Shown here piece by piece: positions 18,326 through 27,385 of a stretch of DNA of 64,000 bases. The translations under genes were made by a program, and so were the position numbers. Source of the stretch: an uncultured Rhodospirillales bacterium (lineage in GTDB: Bacteria; Pseudomonadota; Alphaproteobacteria; Acetobacterales; Acetobacteraceae); contig CAIPLM010000014.1 in NCBI GenBank assembly GCA_903865895.1, forward strand, positions 1 through 64,000, given 5' to 3'. The first letter of the stretch is position 1, and every line of letters starts with the position of its first letter. The notes below the pieces were generated by a model. It saw nothing but the letters and a program-made list of their open reading frames with translations. It was not told the origin of the DNA and did not search any database.

Positions 18326-19272
18326 CACAGCCAGCCCTTGCGCTTGAACCATACCCAGGGGATTACCGCGCTGAGCAGCAACAACAACAGGGCATATGGG
18401 TAGCCCCAGGCCCAGTCATATTCCGGCATCCCCTTGAAATTCATGCCGTACATGCCGGCGATCAGGGTCGGCGGGATGCCGATCACCGAGGCGACGGTCA
18501 ACAGCTTGAAGACGTTGTTCTGCTCGATGCCGATCAGCCCGATGGTGGCGTCGAGCAGTAACTGCACCTTGTTGAGCAGATGCGCATCGTAGTCGGCGAG
18601 CGAGGTCATGTCCTGCCGCGCGGTTTCCAGCCGGCGCAGCAGATCGGGCGGCAGCCAGGCAGCGCGCATGCCGCCGACAAAGGGCAGGATGCGCCCGATG
18701 CCGAGCAGCCCGTCGCGGATGCGGGACGCGAGATCGCCGGCGGCGCCGATGCGGCGCAGCAGCACCCGCAGGTCGGCGTCCTCGCCCGATGGCCGCCGCA
18801 CGCGGGAGACTTCCTGGACCTCGGTGTGGAACACCCGCTGCGAGATGCGGTCGAGCTCGCTACCCACGCCCTCCAGCACGTCGGCCATACGGTCGATGAT
18901 CGCCTCGGCGAGGCCGACGAAGGCGGCGGGCCCGTCCGCCATCGGCTCGGTGACCCAGCGTTCGGCGAACAATGTGAAGGCGGTCAGCGCCTCGAAGCGG
19001 ATGGTGACGAGTACGCCCGGCGTCAGCACGAAGCCGGCCGGCGTGGTGCCCGGCATCCGCGTGCCCTCGGCGCGGTAGACCAGCGGGGCGCTGAGATAAA
19101 GCGCCTCGCCCACCGCGCGCAGGCGGCTCGATGTCTCGATCTCGCTCAGCTCCTCGCGCGTCGGGACATGCAGGGCGGTGGCGCGCTCCACCTCGCGCAC
19201 GTCCTCGGCGGTGGGGTTCAGCAGGTCGAACCACACCACCGCGCCGCCGGTGCCAGGATGCGCCGTCAGCAT
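18325..19272 (-). CDS. corA: Magnesium/cobalt transporter CorA
   Basis: Pentameric inner-membrane Mg2+ channel of 315 aa. A large N-terminal cytoplasmic domain is followed by a long helical stalk (LLNKVQLLLDATIGLIGIEQNN) and two C-terminal membrane helices; the first ends in the selectivity motif YGMNF, and the last closes with the positively charged tail WFKRKGWL. The ATG is at 19272. The stop overlaps the downstream alpha/beta hydrolase start by one base. The LLM flavoprotein gene lies 5 bp upstream on the same strand, so a three-gene leftward unit is likely, although the functions do not obviously connect. Confidence 0.95.
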   Translation of the reverse strand: MLTAHPGTGGAVVWFDLLNPTAEDVREVERATALHVPTREELSEIETSSRLRAVGEALYLSAPLVYRAEGTRMPGTTPAGFVLTPGVLVTIRFEALTAFTLFAERWVTEPMADGPAAFVGLAEAIIDRMADVLEGVGSELDRISQRVFHTEVQEVSRVRRPSGEDADLRVLLRRIGAAGDLASRIRDGLLGIGRILPFVGGMRAAWLPPDLLRRLETARQDMTSLADYDAHLLNKVQLLLDATIGLIGIEQNNVFKLLTVASVIGIPPTLIAGMYGMNFKGMPEYDWAWGYPYALLLLLLSAVIPWVWFKRKGWL

Positions 19273-19277
19273 CGCCC

Positions 19278-20510
19278 CTACCCCGCCGCCCGCGCGGCCT
19301 CCTTGGCCGCCATCATCGCCTTCAGCTGCTCGGGCGTGAGGCGGACGATGTCGGAGTTCTGGTGGGCGTAGATGTCGTAGCCCTCGGTGCTCAGCTCCTC
19401 CAGCACCGTGCGGCCAGCCAGCACCTCCTGCTTCCAGGCCTGATGCGCCGGTTCCATGGCGTGGAACTCCGGCATCACCTCGGCGGCGAACAGCTCCAGA
19501 CTGTCGCAGATCGCCTTATGCGTGGTCTTGCCGGCCTGGTTGAGCAGAATCACCTGGTCGACATGGGCATCGGCGAACTGGCGCAGCTTGCGGCGGATGG
19601 TCTCGGGCGAGCCGATCAGCCCGTTGCGCAGCGCCTCTTTGGCTTTGTCGGTCTGCCGCCAGGCCTGGTACTCGCCCCACAAATCGGACTTCCCGGGCGC
19701 GTCGATACCCTTCCGGCCGTAATAGCCGAGCGCGAAAATGAAGAATGTCCATCCCGCCGCGAGCTCCTCTGCCTCGCGATCGGTCGGGGCGCACATGAAT
19801 CCGTTGACGATGGCGATATTGGGATTGGCCTGATAGTCGCCGAGCCGGCCCGGCCGGTGCAGCAGGGTGTTATAGTAGCGATGCACCCAGGCCTGCGCCG
19901 CCTCCGGCGAGACGAAGGAGAAGCCGAGCGCCCCCATGCCCCATTCGCCGGCCTTGGCGATGGTCTGGATATTGGAGCAGGCGACCCAGACCGGCGGATG
20001 CGGGCGCTGCATCGGCTTGGGCAGCACGTTGCGGGCGGGGAAGTCATAGTACTGGCCGTGGAACTCCCAGTCCTCGCGGGTGAACATCGGCATGATCGCC
20101 CGCACCGCCTCCTCCCAGCGGTCGCGCTTGTCACGCACGCGCACGCCGAAGGGGTGCAGCTCGGCCGGCCCGGCAGCCTCGCCGAAGCCCATTTCGACGC
20201 GGCCGCGGGAGAGCAGATCGAGCGTCGAGACCTTTTCGGCCACACGCTGCGGCTGGTTGGTGGTGAGCTGGATGACGCCGTGGCCGAGGCGGATGTTCTT
20301 GGTCCGCTGGCTCGCCGCCCCCAGGAACACCTCGGGGGCGGAGGAGTGCGAGTATTCCTCGAGGAAATGGTGCTCCACCACCCAGGCATGGTCGTAGCCC
20401 AGCCGGTCCGCCAGTTCGAACTGATCGAGCGCGTCGTTGAACAGGTCGGCCTCGCTGGTCGCGGTCCAGGGACGGGGGAGCTGCAGCTCGTAAAATACAC
20501 CGAATTTCAT
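19278..20510 (-). CDS. LLM-class flavin-dependent oxidoreductase
   Basis: A 410-aa luciferase-like monooxygenase (bacterial luciferase alpha/beta family) using reduced FMN from a partner reductase. The start [15 protein letters not shown] at 20510 follows GAGGAAACC; the track ORF adds 36 unlikely residues. Conserved features: [38 protein letters not shown] near the N terminus, [40 protein letters not shown] and [18 protein letters not shown]. Such enzymes oxidise alkanes, sulfonates, or degrade xenobiotics; substrate not readable here. It diverges from an SDR gene across a 107-bp gap and is followed closely by corA. Confidence 0.88.
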   Translation of the reverse strand: MKFGVFYELQLPRPWTATSEADLFNDALDQFELADRLGYDHAWVVEHHFLEEYSHSSAPEVFLGAASQRTKNIRLGHGVIQLTTNQPQRVAEKVSTLDLLSRGRVEMGFGEAAGPAELHPFGVRVRDKRDRWEEAVRAIMPMFTREDWEFHGQYYDFPARNVLPKPMQRPHPPVWVACSNIQTIAKAGEWGMGALGFSFVSPEAAQAWVHRYYNTLLHRPGRLGDYQANPNIAIVNGFMCAPTDREAEELAAGWTFFIFALGYYGRKGIDAPGKSDLWGEYQAWRQTDKAKEALRNGLIGSPETIRRKLRQFADAHVDQVILLNQAGKTTHKAICDSLELFAAEVMPEFHAMEPAHQAWKQEVLAGRTVLEELSTEGYDIYAHQNSDIVRLTPEQLKAMMAAKEAARAAG

Positions 20511-20617
20511 GGCCGGTTTCCTCGCGCGGTTGGTGGCCCTTTTCGCCTGGGCCAGCGGATCGTAGCCAGAAGCCGTCGCTTGCACCATAAGGGGAACAGA
20601 TTGGGAGACCGAGCACA

Positions 20618-21370
20618 ATGAACGGACCGCTTGACGGCAAGATCGCCATCGTCACCGGCGCCGGGCGCAATATCGGCCGCGCCATCGCGCTGCGCCTGGC
20701 CGCCGACGGCGCTTGCGTGGTGGTGAATGGCCGGCGGGATCAGGCGGCGCTCGACGAGGTGGTGGGTGCCATCACCGCTGCCGGCGGCATGGCCGTAGCG
20801 GCGCTGGCCGATGTCTCGGATGAGGCGTCGGTCGCGGCGATGATCGGCAGCGTGGTCGCGCGTTTCGGCGGGATCGACATCGTGGTCAGCAATGCCGGGC
20901 TGCGGCGGCAGACGCCGTTCCTGCAGATCAGCTACGCCGAGTGGCGCGAGATCATGTCGGTGGCGCTCGACGGCGCCTTCATCCTCTCCCGCACCGCGGT
21001 GCCGCATATGCTGGGCCGCGGCGGCGGGGCGATCGTGGCGCTGTCCGGCGCCTCCACCCATATCGGCACGCCCAACCGCGCCCATGTCAGCGCCAGCAAG
21101 GCGGGGCTCGAGGGGCTGATGCGGGCGCTGGCGGTGGAGTTGGCGGTGCACGGCATCACCGCGAACACGGTGGCGCCGGGCATCGTCGATACCGTCCGCG
21201 GGGCGGCCGCCGGCCCGCAGCCGCCACGGCTCGCCTCGTCGGATGTGCCGCTGGGCCGCAAGGCCAGCGTGGACGACATCGCTGCCATGGTTCGCCATCT
21301 CGTGGGGCCGGAGGGGGCCTACATCACCGGCCAGACCATCCATGTGAATGGCGGCATCCATCTGACCTGA
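20618..21370 (+). CDS. SDR family protein with altered catalytic residues
   Basis: A 250-aa short-chain dehydrogenase/reductase fold. The cofactor motif [12 protein letters not shown] is at residues 13-24 and the structural NAG motif at 92-94 ([11 protein letters not shown]). The catalytic region reads [23 protein letters not shown]: the lysine (K161) is kept, but aligning YxxxK places Val157 at the tyrosine position, with His156 beside it, and Gly144 at the usual serine. It ends in the family-typical [13 protein letters not shown]. It might be a non-classical reductase using another residue or a binding protein. The LysE-type exporter gene follows after 7 bp. Confidence 0.85.
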   Translation: MNGPLDGKIAIVTGAGRNIGRAIALRLAADGACVVVNGRRDQAALDEVVGAITAAGGMAVAALADVSDEASVAAMIGSVVARFGGIDIVVSNAGLRRQTPFLQISYAEWREIMSVALDGAFILSRTAVPHMLGRGGGAIVALSGASTHIGTPNRAHVSASKAGLEGLMRALAVELAVHGITANTVAPGIVDTVRGAAAGPQPPRLASSDVPLGRKASVDDIAAMVRHLVGPEGAYITGQTIHVNGGIHLT

Positions 21371-21377
21371 GGGCGCC

Positions 21378-21989
21378 ATGTCGACCCAGACCCTCCTGCT
21401 CTACATAGCCGCGGCAATCGGCCTCGCGGTGACGCCCGGGCCGAACTCCCTGCTCGCCATCACCCATGGCGCCCTGCACGGCCATCGCCGCACCTTGTTC
21501 ACCGCCGGGGGCAGCGCGCTCGGCTTCATCGCGCTGATTTCGCTCTCCCTGCTCGGCGTCGGCGCGCTGCTCGCCGCCTCGGCGCAGGCGCTGACGGTGC
21601 TGAAATTCGCCGGTGGCGCCTATCTCATCTTCCTCGGCATCCAGCTCTGGCGCGCCCCGCCGCTGCGGCTCGAAACCGTGGCGGCAACCGGGACGGCCTC
21701 GGCGGCCTCGCTGTTCCATGCCGGGCTGCTGACCGCGATTTCCAACCCCAAGGCGCTGCTGTTCTACGGCGCCTTCCTGCCGCAATTCCTCGACCCCGCG
21801 CGCGACCTCGCCCCCCAGGCGGTGACGATGACGGCGATTTTCGTCGTGGTGGAATACCTCACCGAATACCTGCTCGCCTTGCTCGCCCACCGCATCCGCC
21901 CCCTGCTGGAGCGGGCCGGGCGGCGGTTCAACCGGGTGTGCGGCGGGATGTTCATCGCCATGGGTGTGGCGCTGCCGCTGGGGCGGTAA
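21378..21989 (+). CDS. LysE/RhtB-family amino-acid exporter
   Basis: A 203-aa inner-membrane exporter with about six hydrophobic helices. The N terminus contains the family hallmark GLAVTPGPNSLLAITHGALHG (helix 1 and its loop), followed by GGSALGFIALISLSLLGVG, LKFAGGAYLIFLGIQLWR and the FHAGLLTAISNPKALLFYGAFLPQFL stretch, all typical of RhtB-type threonine/homoserine exporters. Specific substrate unknown. It starts 7 bp after the SDR stop and is probably co-transcribed with it. Confidence 0.9.
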   Translation: MSTQTLLLYIAAAIGLAVTPGPNSLLAITHGALHGHRRTLFTAGGSALGFIALISLSLLGVGALLAASAQALTVLKFAGGAYLIFLGIQLWRAPPLRLETVAATGTASAASLFHAGLLTAISNPKALLFYGAFLPQFLDPARDLAPQAVTMTAIFVVVEYLTEYLLALLAHRIRPLLERAGRRFNRVCGGMFIAMGVALPLGR

Positions 21990-22119
21990 AACCCGCCCGC
22001 GCGGTCGGCAATGCTCCATTGCGTAATGCAACTGCGCCGGTTAGCGTTCCACATCCGGTGTCCAAGCCGGCTAACGAGCGATCCCGCAAAAAGGGACGCC
22101 GCGGGAAGGGAACGAAGCC

Positions 22120-23490
22120 ATGAGCACGACAACGGCGGGCAACGCCGAAGTGGGGCCTTTCGAACGCCCCTACATGCAATCGGAGGCGTATCGGAACGCC
22201 CGAGACCCCAGTAAGATCACCAAGACCCACTACCACATCGCCGTCGCCAACGGGCTCGGCTGGGCGTTCGACGGCATGGACGGCATCCTGTTCGGCCTCG
22301 CCGCGCCGCTGATGATCAAGGAATTCGCCGTCGATATCCCGACTTGGCGGTCGATCGGGCAGATCGCGCTGATCCTCGGCATCCCCGGCATTTATTTCTG
22401 GCCGTGGCTCGCAGACAAGTTCGGCCGCCGCACCCTGCTGGCGATAAACATCGCGATGTTCTCGCTGATGATGCCGCTGGTCGCCCTCGCGCCGACGCTG
22501 ATGCTGTTCATCATCGCCCGCGTGCTGACCAATTTCGCGCTCAACGGCGAGTGGGCGCTGGGCTCGCTGCTGGTGGCCGAAACCTGGCCGGCCCATCTGC
22601 GCGGCCGGGTGCTCAGCATCAGCCGCGGCACCTGGTGCTTCGGCACCGCGACCGCCGGGCTGATCACCACCTTCATCATGGCGACCTATGGCTGGCGCTG
22701 GGCCATCGCGGTGCCGGGCGTGATCGCGCTGCTCGCGGTCTATGTGCGGGCGAAATGCCCGGAATCGCCCTACTGGGTGCAAACCCAGGAGCGCAAACGG
22801 CAGATCGCCGCCAAGCGCGCCGCCGGCGAGGCGGTCAGCGAGGCGGATGCGAGCTGGCAGAAGAAGGCCGACAAGATCGCGGTCATGCAGCTTTTCCAGC
22901 CTGATCTGCGGCGCTCCACTTTCGTCGCGATCTTCGTCGCCTGCTGCTCGACGGCCATCTACGGCACCGTGGGCGGCTGGATGGCCTATTACCTCAACGT
23001 CGAGATGAAGTGGCCGACCGCGGAATACGGGCTGTTCTACACCTGCTGGGGCCTGGTCGGCTTCCTCGGGCTGCTCGCCGCCGGCATGATCTCGGACTGG
23101 ATCGGCCGCCGCCTCGCCTTCATCGTCATGCTGGTCGAGGGCGCGATCTTCATCGGCCTGTGGGCGAGCACGCGCGACCACACGCTGCTGTGGGTCTACG
23201 GGCTGCTGTGGTCGATCGGCTTCCTCGGCTTCTGGGGCCCCTCGATGACCATCACCGCCGAAGTGTTCCCCACCCGCATCCGCGGCGCGGCGAACGGCGT
23301 GGTCTGGGCGATCGCCTGGCTGGTCGGCTTCGTCCTGTGGCCCTTCGTCACCGTCTGGCTGCAGCAGACCACCGGCTCCTTCTACGCCTCGTTCATGACG
23401 ATCCCGGTGCTGATGGCGTTCATGGCCATCGGTGTGTGGTTCTTCGTGCCGGAGCATGGCGGCAAGACGCTGGACGAAATCAGCGTTTGA
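22120..23490 (+). CDS. MFS transporter (sialate/aromatic-acid symporter type)
   Basis: A 456-aa major facilitator with 12 predicted helices and a long cytoplasmic loop between the halves. Helix 1 (NGLGWAFDGMDGILFGLAAPLM) carries the acidic DGMD motif of the sialic acid/aromatic acid:H+ symporter branch; the loop 2-3 motif is DKFGRRTLL and its repeat is DWIGRRLAF. The ATG is preceded by a weak AGGGAACGAAGCC. The 130-bp upstream gap has a TTGC...GCAA repeat near 22019-22031 and a GTTAGC/GCTAAC stem (22040-22075) that could hold an operator, unproven. Substrate probably an organic acid. It ends at a convergent hairpin. Confidence 0.87.
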   Translation: MSTTTAGNAEVGPFERPYMQSEAYRNARDPSKITKTHYHIAVANGLGWAFDGMDGILFGLAAPLMIKEFAVDIPTWRSIGQIALILGIPGIYFWPWLADKFGRRTLLAINIAMFSLMMPLVALAPTLMLFIIARVLTNFALNGEWALGSLLVAETWPAHLRGRVLSISRGTWCFGTATAGLITTFIMATYGWRWAIAVPGVIALLAVYVRAKCPESPYWVQTQERKRQIAAKRAAGEAVSEADASWQKKADKIAVMQLFQPDLRRSTFVAIFVACCSTAIYGTVGGWMAYYLNVEMKWPTAEYGLFYTCWGLVGFLGLLAAGMISDWIGRRLAFIVMLVEGAIFIGLWASTRDHTLLWVYGLLWSIGFLGFWGPSMTITAEVFPTRIRGAANGVVWAIAWLVGFVLWPFVTVWLQQTTGSFYASFMTIPVLMAFMAIGVWFFVPEHGGKTLDEISV

Positions 23491-23498
23491 TAGCGCTC

Positions 23499-23522
23499 CC
23501 CCTCCCGCCTTGGCGGGAGGGG
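23499..23522. terminator. Convergent terminator between MFS and RlmM-like genes
   Basis: CCCCTCCCGCC and GGCGGGAGGGG form a 9-11-bp GC stem with a very short loop, nine bases after the MFS stop and just outside the 3' end of the leftward methyltransferase gene. No clear T tract follows on either strand. Confidence 0.5.
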
Positions 23523-23523
23523 A

Positions 23524-24429
23524 TTACGCCGGGCGTTCCCAGACGAACGTGAGTTCGTGCTTATTATGGAACAGGTGCATCAGCCTGCCACCGGGAATGG
23601 CGGCGAAGGCGTCGGCGGCATCATGGTCGGTCGCGCCCTGGAACTTCACCGTGCAGACAATCCGCCGCGCCGCAGCGGCCGCGATCCAGGCCTTGACCAG
23701 GGCCAGCAGCCGGTCCGGGTAGGCGATGATGTCGCTGAACAGCCAGTCGACCTTCTCGGGCGCCAGTCCAAACGCCGATTCGCGGCGTAGCGTGACACCG
23801 GGCATGGCGGCCACATGGGGGTCGAGATCGGCGCGGTCAATCGCCGTCACCGTGGCGCCGAGCCGGGCGATCGCCCAGGTCCAGCCACCGGGCGAGGCGC
23901 CGAGATCGATGCAGCGCTCGCCGGGCACCGGCCAGGCGCCGATGCGGGTGCAGGCCTCCCACAGCTTGAGATAGGCGCGGCTGGGCGGGCCGGTGCGATC
24001 CTCGAGGAAGCGGCATTCGCCGTTGATGAAGGGGCTCGTCTTGGTCGGGCTCGCCAGCATGCGGTCGGGCGCAAGCAGGGTCCAGCCGCCGAGATGGGCG
24101 CTGGGCGCCGCCTCCGGGAAAACCAGCGGCCGCGCCTTCACCGGCGGCAGCCGCTCGGTGATCAGCGCCATACGGCGATGATGCCCCACACCGTAGGACG
24201 CCCAGTTGCGCTGCATCGCCCGCAGCGCATCGGCGGCCTGCTTCACCGAGGGCACCTCGATCTCGCGCGGCGCGGTCCAGACATCGAGCGCCCAAACGGC
24301 CGGAACCGGCGGCTCAAGCGAGAGCGCCAGCAGCCCGTGCCAGGCCGCGATGCTCACGCCGCGCCGTGTCAGCTCCTCGGTGAGCGTTCCCTCCAGCCCT
24401 TCGGCTGCCAGATAGGCGGCGCCGATCAC
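23524..24429 (-). CDS. RlmM-like rRNA 2'-O-ribose methyltransferase
   Basis: SAM-dependent FtsJ-fold methyltransferase resembling RlmM (23S rRNA C2498 2'-O-methylation in E. coli). The GTG at 24429 is chosen because it overlaps the stop of the DUF423 gene (GTGA), giving 301 aa; the 559-aa track ORF is antisense extension. A THUMP-like N-terminal part is followed by the SAM site CIDLGASPGGWTWAIARLGA, an acidic FSDIIAYPDRLL motif, VKFQG lysine and HNKHELTFVW glutamate, consistent with the K-D-K-E tetrad. The same DUF423-rlmM neighbourhood occurs in E. coli (ygdD-rlmM), which supports the assignment. Confidence 0.85.
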   Translation of the reverse strand: MIGAAYLAAEGLEGTLTEELTRRGVSIAAWHGLLALSLEPPVPAVWALDVWTAPREIEVPSVKQAADALRAMQRNWASYGVGHHRRMALITERLPPVKARPLVFPEAAPSAHLGGWTLLAPDRMLASPTKTSPFINGECRFLEDRTGPPSRAYLKLWEACTRIGAWPVPGERCIDLGASPGGWTWAIARLGATVTAIDRADLDPHVAAMPGVTLRRESAFGLAPEKVDWLFSDIIAYPDRLLALVKAWIAAAAARRIVCTVKFQGATDHDAADAFAAIPGGRLMHLFHNKHELTFVWERPA

Positions 24430-24794
24430 CGGCGGCGGGTCAACGCGGAGAGCGCGACGAACAGCCAGCCCAGCATCATCACCGTGCCGCCCGCCGGCGC
24501 GATGGCGGGCATGCGCAGTTCGGCCAGCGCATGGGCATAGATGCCGCCGCTGAACAGGACGATGCCAACGAAGAAACACCACCCGGCGATCTGCACCATC
24601 AGCCCGCCGCGTGGCGCCCAAACGGCGCAGAACAGCAGGGCCAGCGCGTGCCACCCCTGCATCTGCACCGCACTGCGCACCGCGGCCAGGGCCGCCGGAT
24701 CGAGCCTGCTGGCAAGCATGTGCGCCGAAGCGGCGGACATCGCCACCGCCGCCAGCCCCGTCAAAGCCCCGAGAAAAACAAACACCCGTTCCAT
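24426..24794 (-). CDS. DUF423 family membrane protein
   Basis: A 122-aa protein with four hydrophobic helices. The N terminus MERVFVFLGALTGLAAVAMSAASAHML and the GWHALALLF, GWCFFVGIVLFSGGIYAHAL and PAGGTVMMLGWLFVALSAL segments are characteristic of DUF423 (E. coli YgdD). Function unknown. Its TGA overlaps the GTG start of the RlmM-like gene by four bases, so the two are coupled. The 62-bp gap to the divergent peptidase gene should hold both promoters. Confidence 0.9.
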   Translation of the reverse strand: MERVFVFLGALTGLAAVAMSAASAHMLASRLDPAALAAVRSAVQMQGWHALALLFCAVWAPRGGLMVQIAGWCFFVGIVLFSGGIYAHALAELRMPAIAPAGGTVMMLGWLFVALSALTRRR

Positions 24795-24856
24795 ATCGCA
24801 TCACCGTGTTCGGCCGCCCGGTTTCGCCGGTGCTGGCCCCCGTGTACACTAGAACG

Positions 24857-25804
24857 ATGAACAACGGTGATCTGTTCCCCGAAATCGCACCTTTCGCCAC
24901 CGGCCACCTGCCGCTGACGGACGGACATGTCATGTACTGGGAGCAGGTGGGCAACCCGCACGGGGTGCCGGTGCTGTTCCTGCACGGCGGCCCAGGCGCC
25001 GGGGCGGGCCCTGTGCACCGGCGATTTTTCGACCCCTCGTACTGGCGCGTCATCGTGTTCGACCAGCGCGGCAGCGGACGCTCCCGGCCGCTGGCCAGCA
25101 CGGCGGGCAACACCACGCCGAACCTGATCGCCGATATCGAGGCGCTACGGCGGCATCTCGGCATAGCCCGCTTCCTGCTGTTTGGCGGCTCCTGGGGCTC
25201 CACTTTGGCGCTCGCCTATGCCCAGGCGTATCCCGACCGGGTGACCGGCTGCGTGCTGCGCGGCATCTTCCTCGGGCGGCCCAGTGAGCTCGACTGGTTT
25301 CTGTACGGCCTCGCCAATGTATTCCCCGAGGCCCATGCCGCCTTCGCCGGACATCTGCCGGTTGAGGAGCGGTCGGACCTCCTGGGCAATTACCTGCGCC
25401 GCCTGACCGACCCGCACCCCGCCGTGCATATGCCGGCCGCCCGCGCGTGGTCGCTCTATGAGGGCTCGTGCAGCACGCTGATGCCCAATCACGACAGCGC
25501 GGCCTCCTTCGCCGCCGATCGCGCCTCGCTCGGCCTCGCGCGGCTTGAGGCGCATTACTTCGCCCATGGCCTGTTCCTCGAGGAGGGCGGGTTGCTCGGC
25601 GGGATGGAGCGTATCGCCCATATCCCGGCGGCGATCATCCAGGGCCGCTACGACATGATCTGCCCCGCCCGCTCGGCGTTCGACCTGGCGGCCGCATGGC
25701 CGGCGGCGGAGCTGACGGTGATCCCCGATGCCGGGCATTCCGCCCTGGAGCCCGGCACCCGCCGCGCCCTGGTGGCCGCGGTGGAACGCTTCCGCACCCA
25801 TTAA
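24857..25804 (+). CDS. pip: Proline iminopeptidase
   Basis: Serine peptidase of family S33 that releases N-terminal proline. The start ATG at 24857 (MNNGDLFPEIAPF) gives 315 aa, the normal length; the track start lies antisense to the DUF423 gene. Features: HVMYWEQVGNPHGVPVLFLHGGPGAG oxyanion region, VIVFDQRGSGRS, nucleophile GGSWGSTLALAYAQ, the catalytic Asp in IQGRYDMICP and His in DAGHSALEPG. A DUF-like cap domain lies between. A 26-bp gap separates it from the following dehydrogenase on the same strand. Confidence 0.94.
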   Translation: MNNGDLFPEIAPFATGHLPLTDGHVMYWEQVGNPHGVPVLFLHGGPGAGAGPVHRRFFDPSYWRVIVFDQRGSGRSRPLASTAGNTTPNLIADIEALRRHLGIARFLLFGGSWGSTLALAYAQAYPDRVTGCVLRGIFLGRPSELDWFLYGLANVFPEAHAAFAGHLPVEERSDLLGNYLRRLTDPHPAVHMPAARAWSLYEGSCSTLMPNHDSAASFAADRASLGLARLEAHYFAHGLFLEEGGLLGGMERIAHIPAAIIQGRYDMICPARSAFDLAAAWPAAELTVIPDAGHSALEPGTRRALVAAVERFRTH

Positions 25805-25829
25805 CCCCCCACAGAGAGTGAACGCAGCG

Positions 25830-26729
25830 ATGAAAACCGGCGTTATCGGCCTCGGCACCATGGGTATGGGGGCGGCACTCAGCCTCGTCCGGGAAGGCCA
25901 CGAGACCCATGGCTGCGATCTGCGGGAGAGCGCCCGCGCCGAACTGGCGGCGGCCGGAGGCCACGCGGTGGCCAGCCCCGCCGAGCTGCCGGCGGACATC
26001 GAAACCCTGGTGCTGTTCGTCGTCAACGCCGCCCAGGCGGAGGACGTGCTGTTCGGCGCCACTGGGTGCGCCGCCCGCCTTGCCCCCGGCACCATCGTGC
26101 TCGGCTGCGTCACCATCGCCCCCGAAGCCGCGCGGAGCCTCGGTGCCAAGCTCGCTGCGCAGGGGCTGGTGTTTCTCGATACCCCGGTCTCCGGCGGTTT
26201 CGCCGCCGCGCGGGGCGGCACCATGACGGTGATGGCTTCCGGACCCGATGCCGGCTTCATCCGCGCCCAGCCGGTGCTGGATGCCATCGCGGCCAAAGTC
26301 TGGCGCCTCGGCGAGGAGGTCGGCACCGGCAGCACGGTCAAAATGGTCAACCAGCTGCTCGCCGGCGTGCATATCGCCACCGCCGCCGAGGCGATGGCGC
26401 TCGGCATCCGCGCCGGGGCCGACCCGCAGGTGCTGTTCGACGTGATCTCCACCTCCGCCGGCTCGTCCTGGATGTTCCAGAACCGGGTGCCGCATATCCT
26501 GGCCGGCGACGACACGCCGCTCTCCTCGGTGAACATCTTCGTCAAGGACCTCGGCATCGTGCTCGACCAGGCGCGCGCGCTCACCTTCCCGCTGCCGATG
26601 GCCTCGGCCGCCCACCAGTTATTCCTCGCCGCCGCCGCCAACGGCCAGGGCATGCGTGACGACGCCTTCGTCATCCGCGTCTGGCAGGCGCTGGCCGGGA
26701 TCGCCCTGCCGGAGAAATCCGAACCGTGA
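25830..26729 (+). CDS. NAD(P)-dependent beta-hydroxyacid dehydrogenase
   Basis: A 299-aa member of the 3-hydroxyisobutyrate dehydrogenase/L-threonate dehydrogenase family. The ATG at 25830 begins MKTGVIGLGTMGMGAALSL, the Rossmann GxGxMG motif. Substrate-binding DTPVSGGFAAARGGTMTVM and the catalytic lysine in GSTVKMVNQLLAGVHIATAAEAMALG are present. The combination with NQLLAG suggests the LtnD-like branch, but no threonate pathway genes are near. Its GTGA end overlaps the next lipoprotein gene by four bases, so they are translationally coupled. Confidence 0.88.
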   Translation: MKTGVIGLGTMGMGAALSLVREGHETHGCDLRESARAELAAAGGHAVASPAELPADIETLVLFVVNAAQAEDVLFGATGCAARLAPGTIVLGCVTIAPEAARSLGAKLAAQGLVFLDTPVSGGFAAARGGTMTVMASGPDAGFIRAQPVLDAIAAKVWRLGEEVGTGSTVKMVNQLLAGVHIATAAEAMALGIRAGADPQVLFDVISTSAGSSWMFQNRVPHILAGDDTPLSSVNIFVKDLGIVLDQARALTFPLPMASAAHQLFLAAAANGQGMRDDAFVIRVWQALAGIALPEKSEP

Positions 26730-27361
26730 TCCGCCTGCTCGCCCTGCTGCTGCTGCTCGCCGGCTGCGTATCGCCGGCGCCGAAACCCACCGATCCGCCC
26801 CAGGTGGCCGACGCTACGATCTACGTTCTGCTGCATGACGACTGGCACACGGAGGTCTCGATTCCCGCCCGCCGCATCACCGGCGAGCTCACCCGGCTCA
26901 ACAGCATCTTCCCCGGCGCCGGCTATTTCAGCTTCGGCTTCGGCGAGCGGCTCTACATGCAGAAGGTGAAGACCGACACGCTCGACATGATCACCGCCAT
27001 CTTCCCCGGGCCCGGCGCGCTGCTCACCACCGCGCTCGTCGGCTCGCCGGCCGAGATGTACACCGATGTCGAGATGGTGCCGATCCACGTCACCCAGGCC
27101 GAACTCGACCGGCTTGCCGACTTCCTCTGGGACAGCTTCGAAAAATCGCCCGACGGCGCGCTCAACCGCCTCGGCGAAGGAGCCTTCCCCGGATACGTCT
27201 TCTACGGCGCAGCGCCGACATATTCCGGCTTCTACACGTGCAACACCTGGACGATCGACGCCCTGGACAAGGCCGGTCTCGATGCCGACGCTGCTGGCGT
27301 GCTGTTCGCCTCACAAGCCATGGCCCGCGCCCGGATGATCGCGAGGCGTGCTGGGCGTTGA
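26726..27361 (+). CDS. DUF2459 (TIGR02117) lipoprotein
   Basis: A 211-aa probable lipoprotein with a GTG start at 26726 overlapping the previous stop. The signal MIRLLALLLLLAGC has the lipobox LAGC and lipidated Cys14. The mature domain has the family stretches IYVLLHDDWHTEVSIPA, YFSFGFGERLYMQ, MYTDVEMVPIHVTQ and GFYTCNTWTIDALDKAGL. Members are often found near PHB granule genes in other bacteria, function unknown. The conserved His and Cys suggest a possible cysteine-peptidase-like (NlpC-type) fold, which is speculation. Confidence 0.83.
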   Translation: MIRLLALLLLLAGCVSPAPKPTDPPQVADATIYVLLHDDWHTEVSIPARRITGELTRLNSIFPGAGYFSFGFGERLYMQKVKTDTLDMITAIFPGPGALLTTALVGSPAEMYTDVEMVPIHVTQAELDRLADFLWDSFEKSPDGALNRLGEGAFPGYVFYGAAPTYSGFYTCNTWTIDALDKAGLDADAAGVLFASQAMARARMIARRAGR

Positions 27362-27385
27362 ACCAAGTTTTGGGTTCGGAGGACG

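Noticed and set aside
25145-27088. 647-aa minus-strand ORF opposite pip and the dehydrogenase
   Set aside because: Shadow ORF; the plus-strand genes carry complete catalytic motifs.
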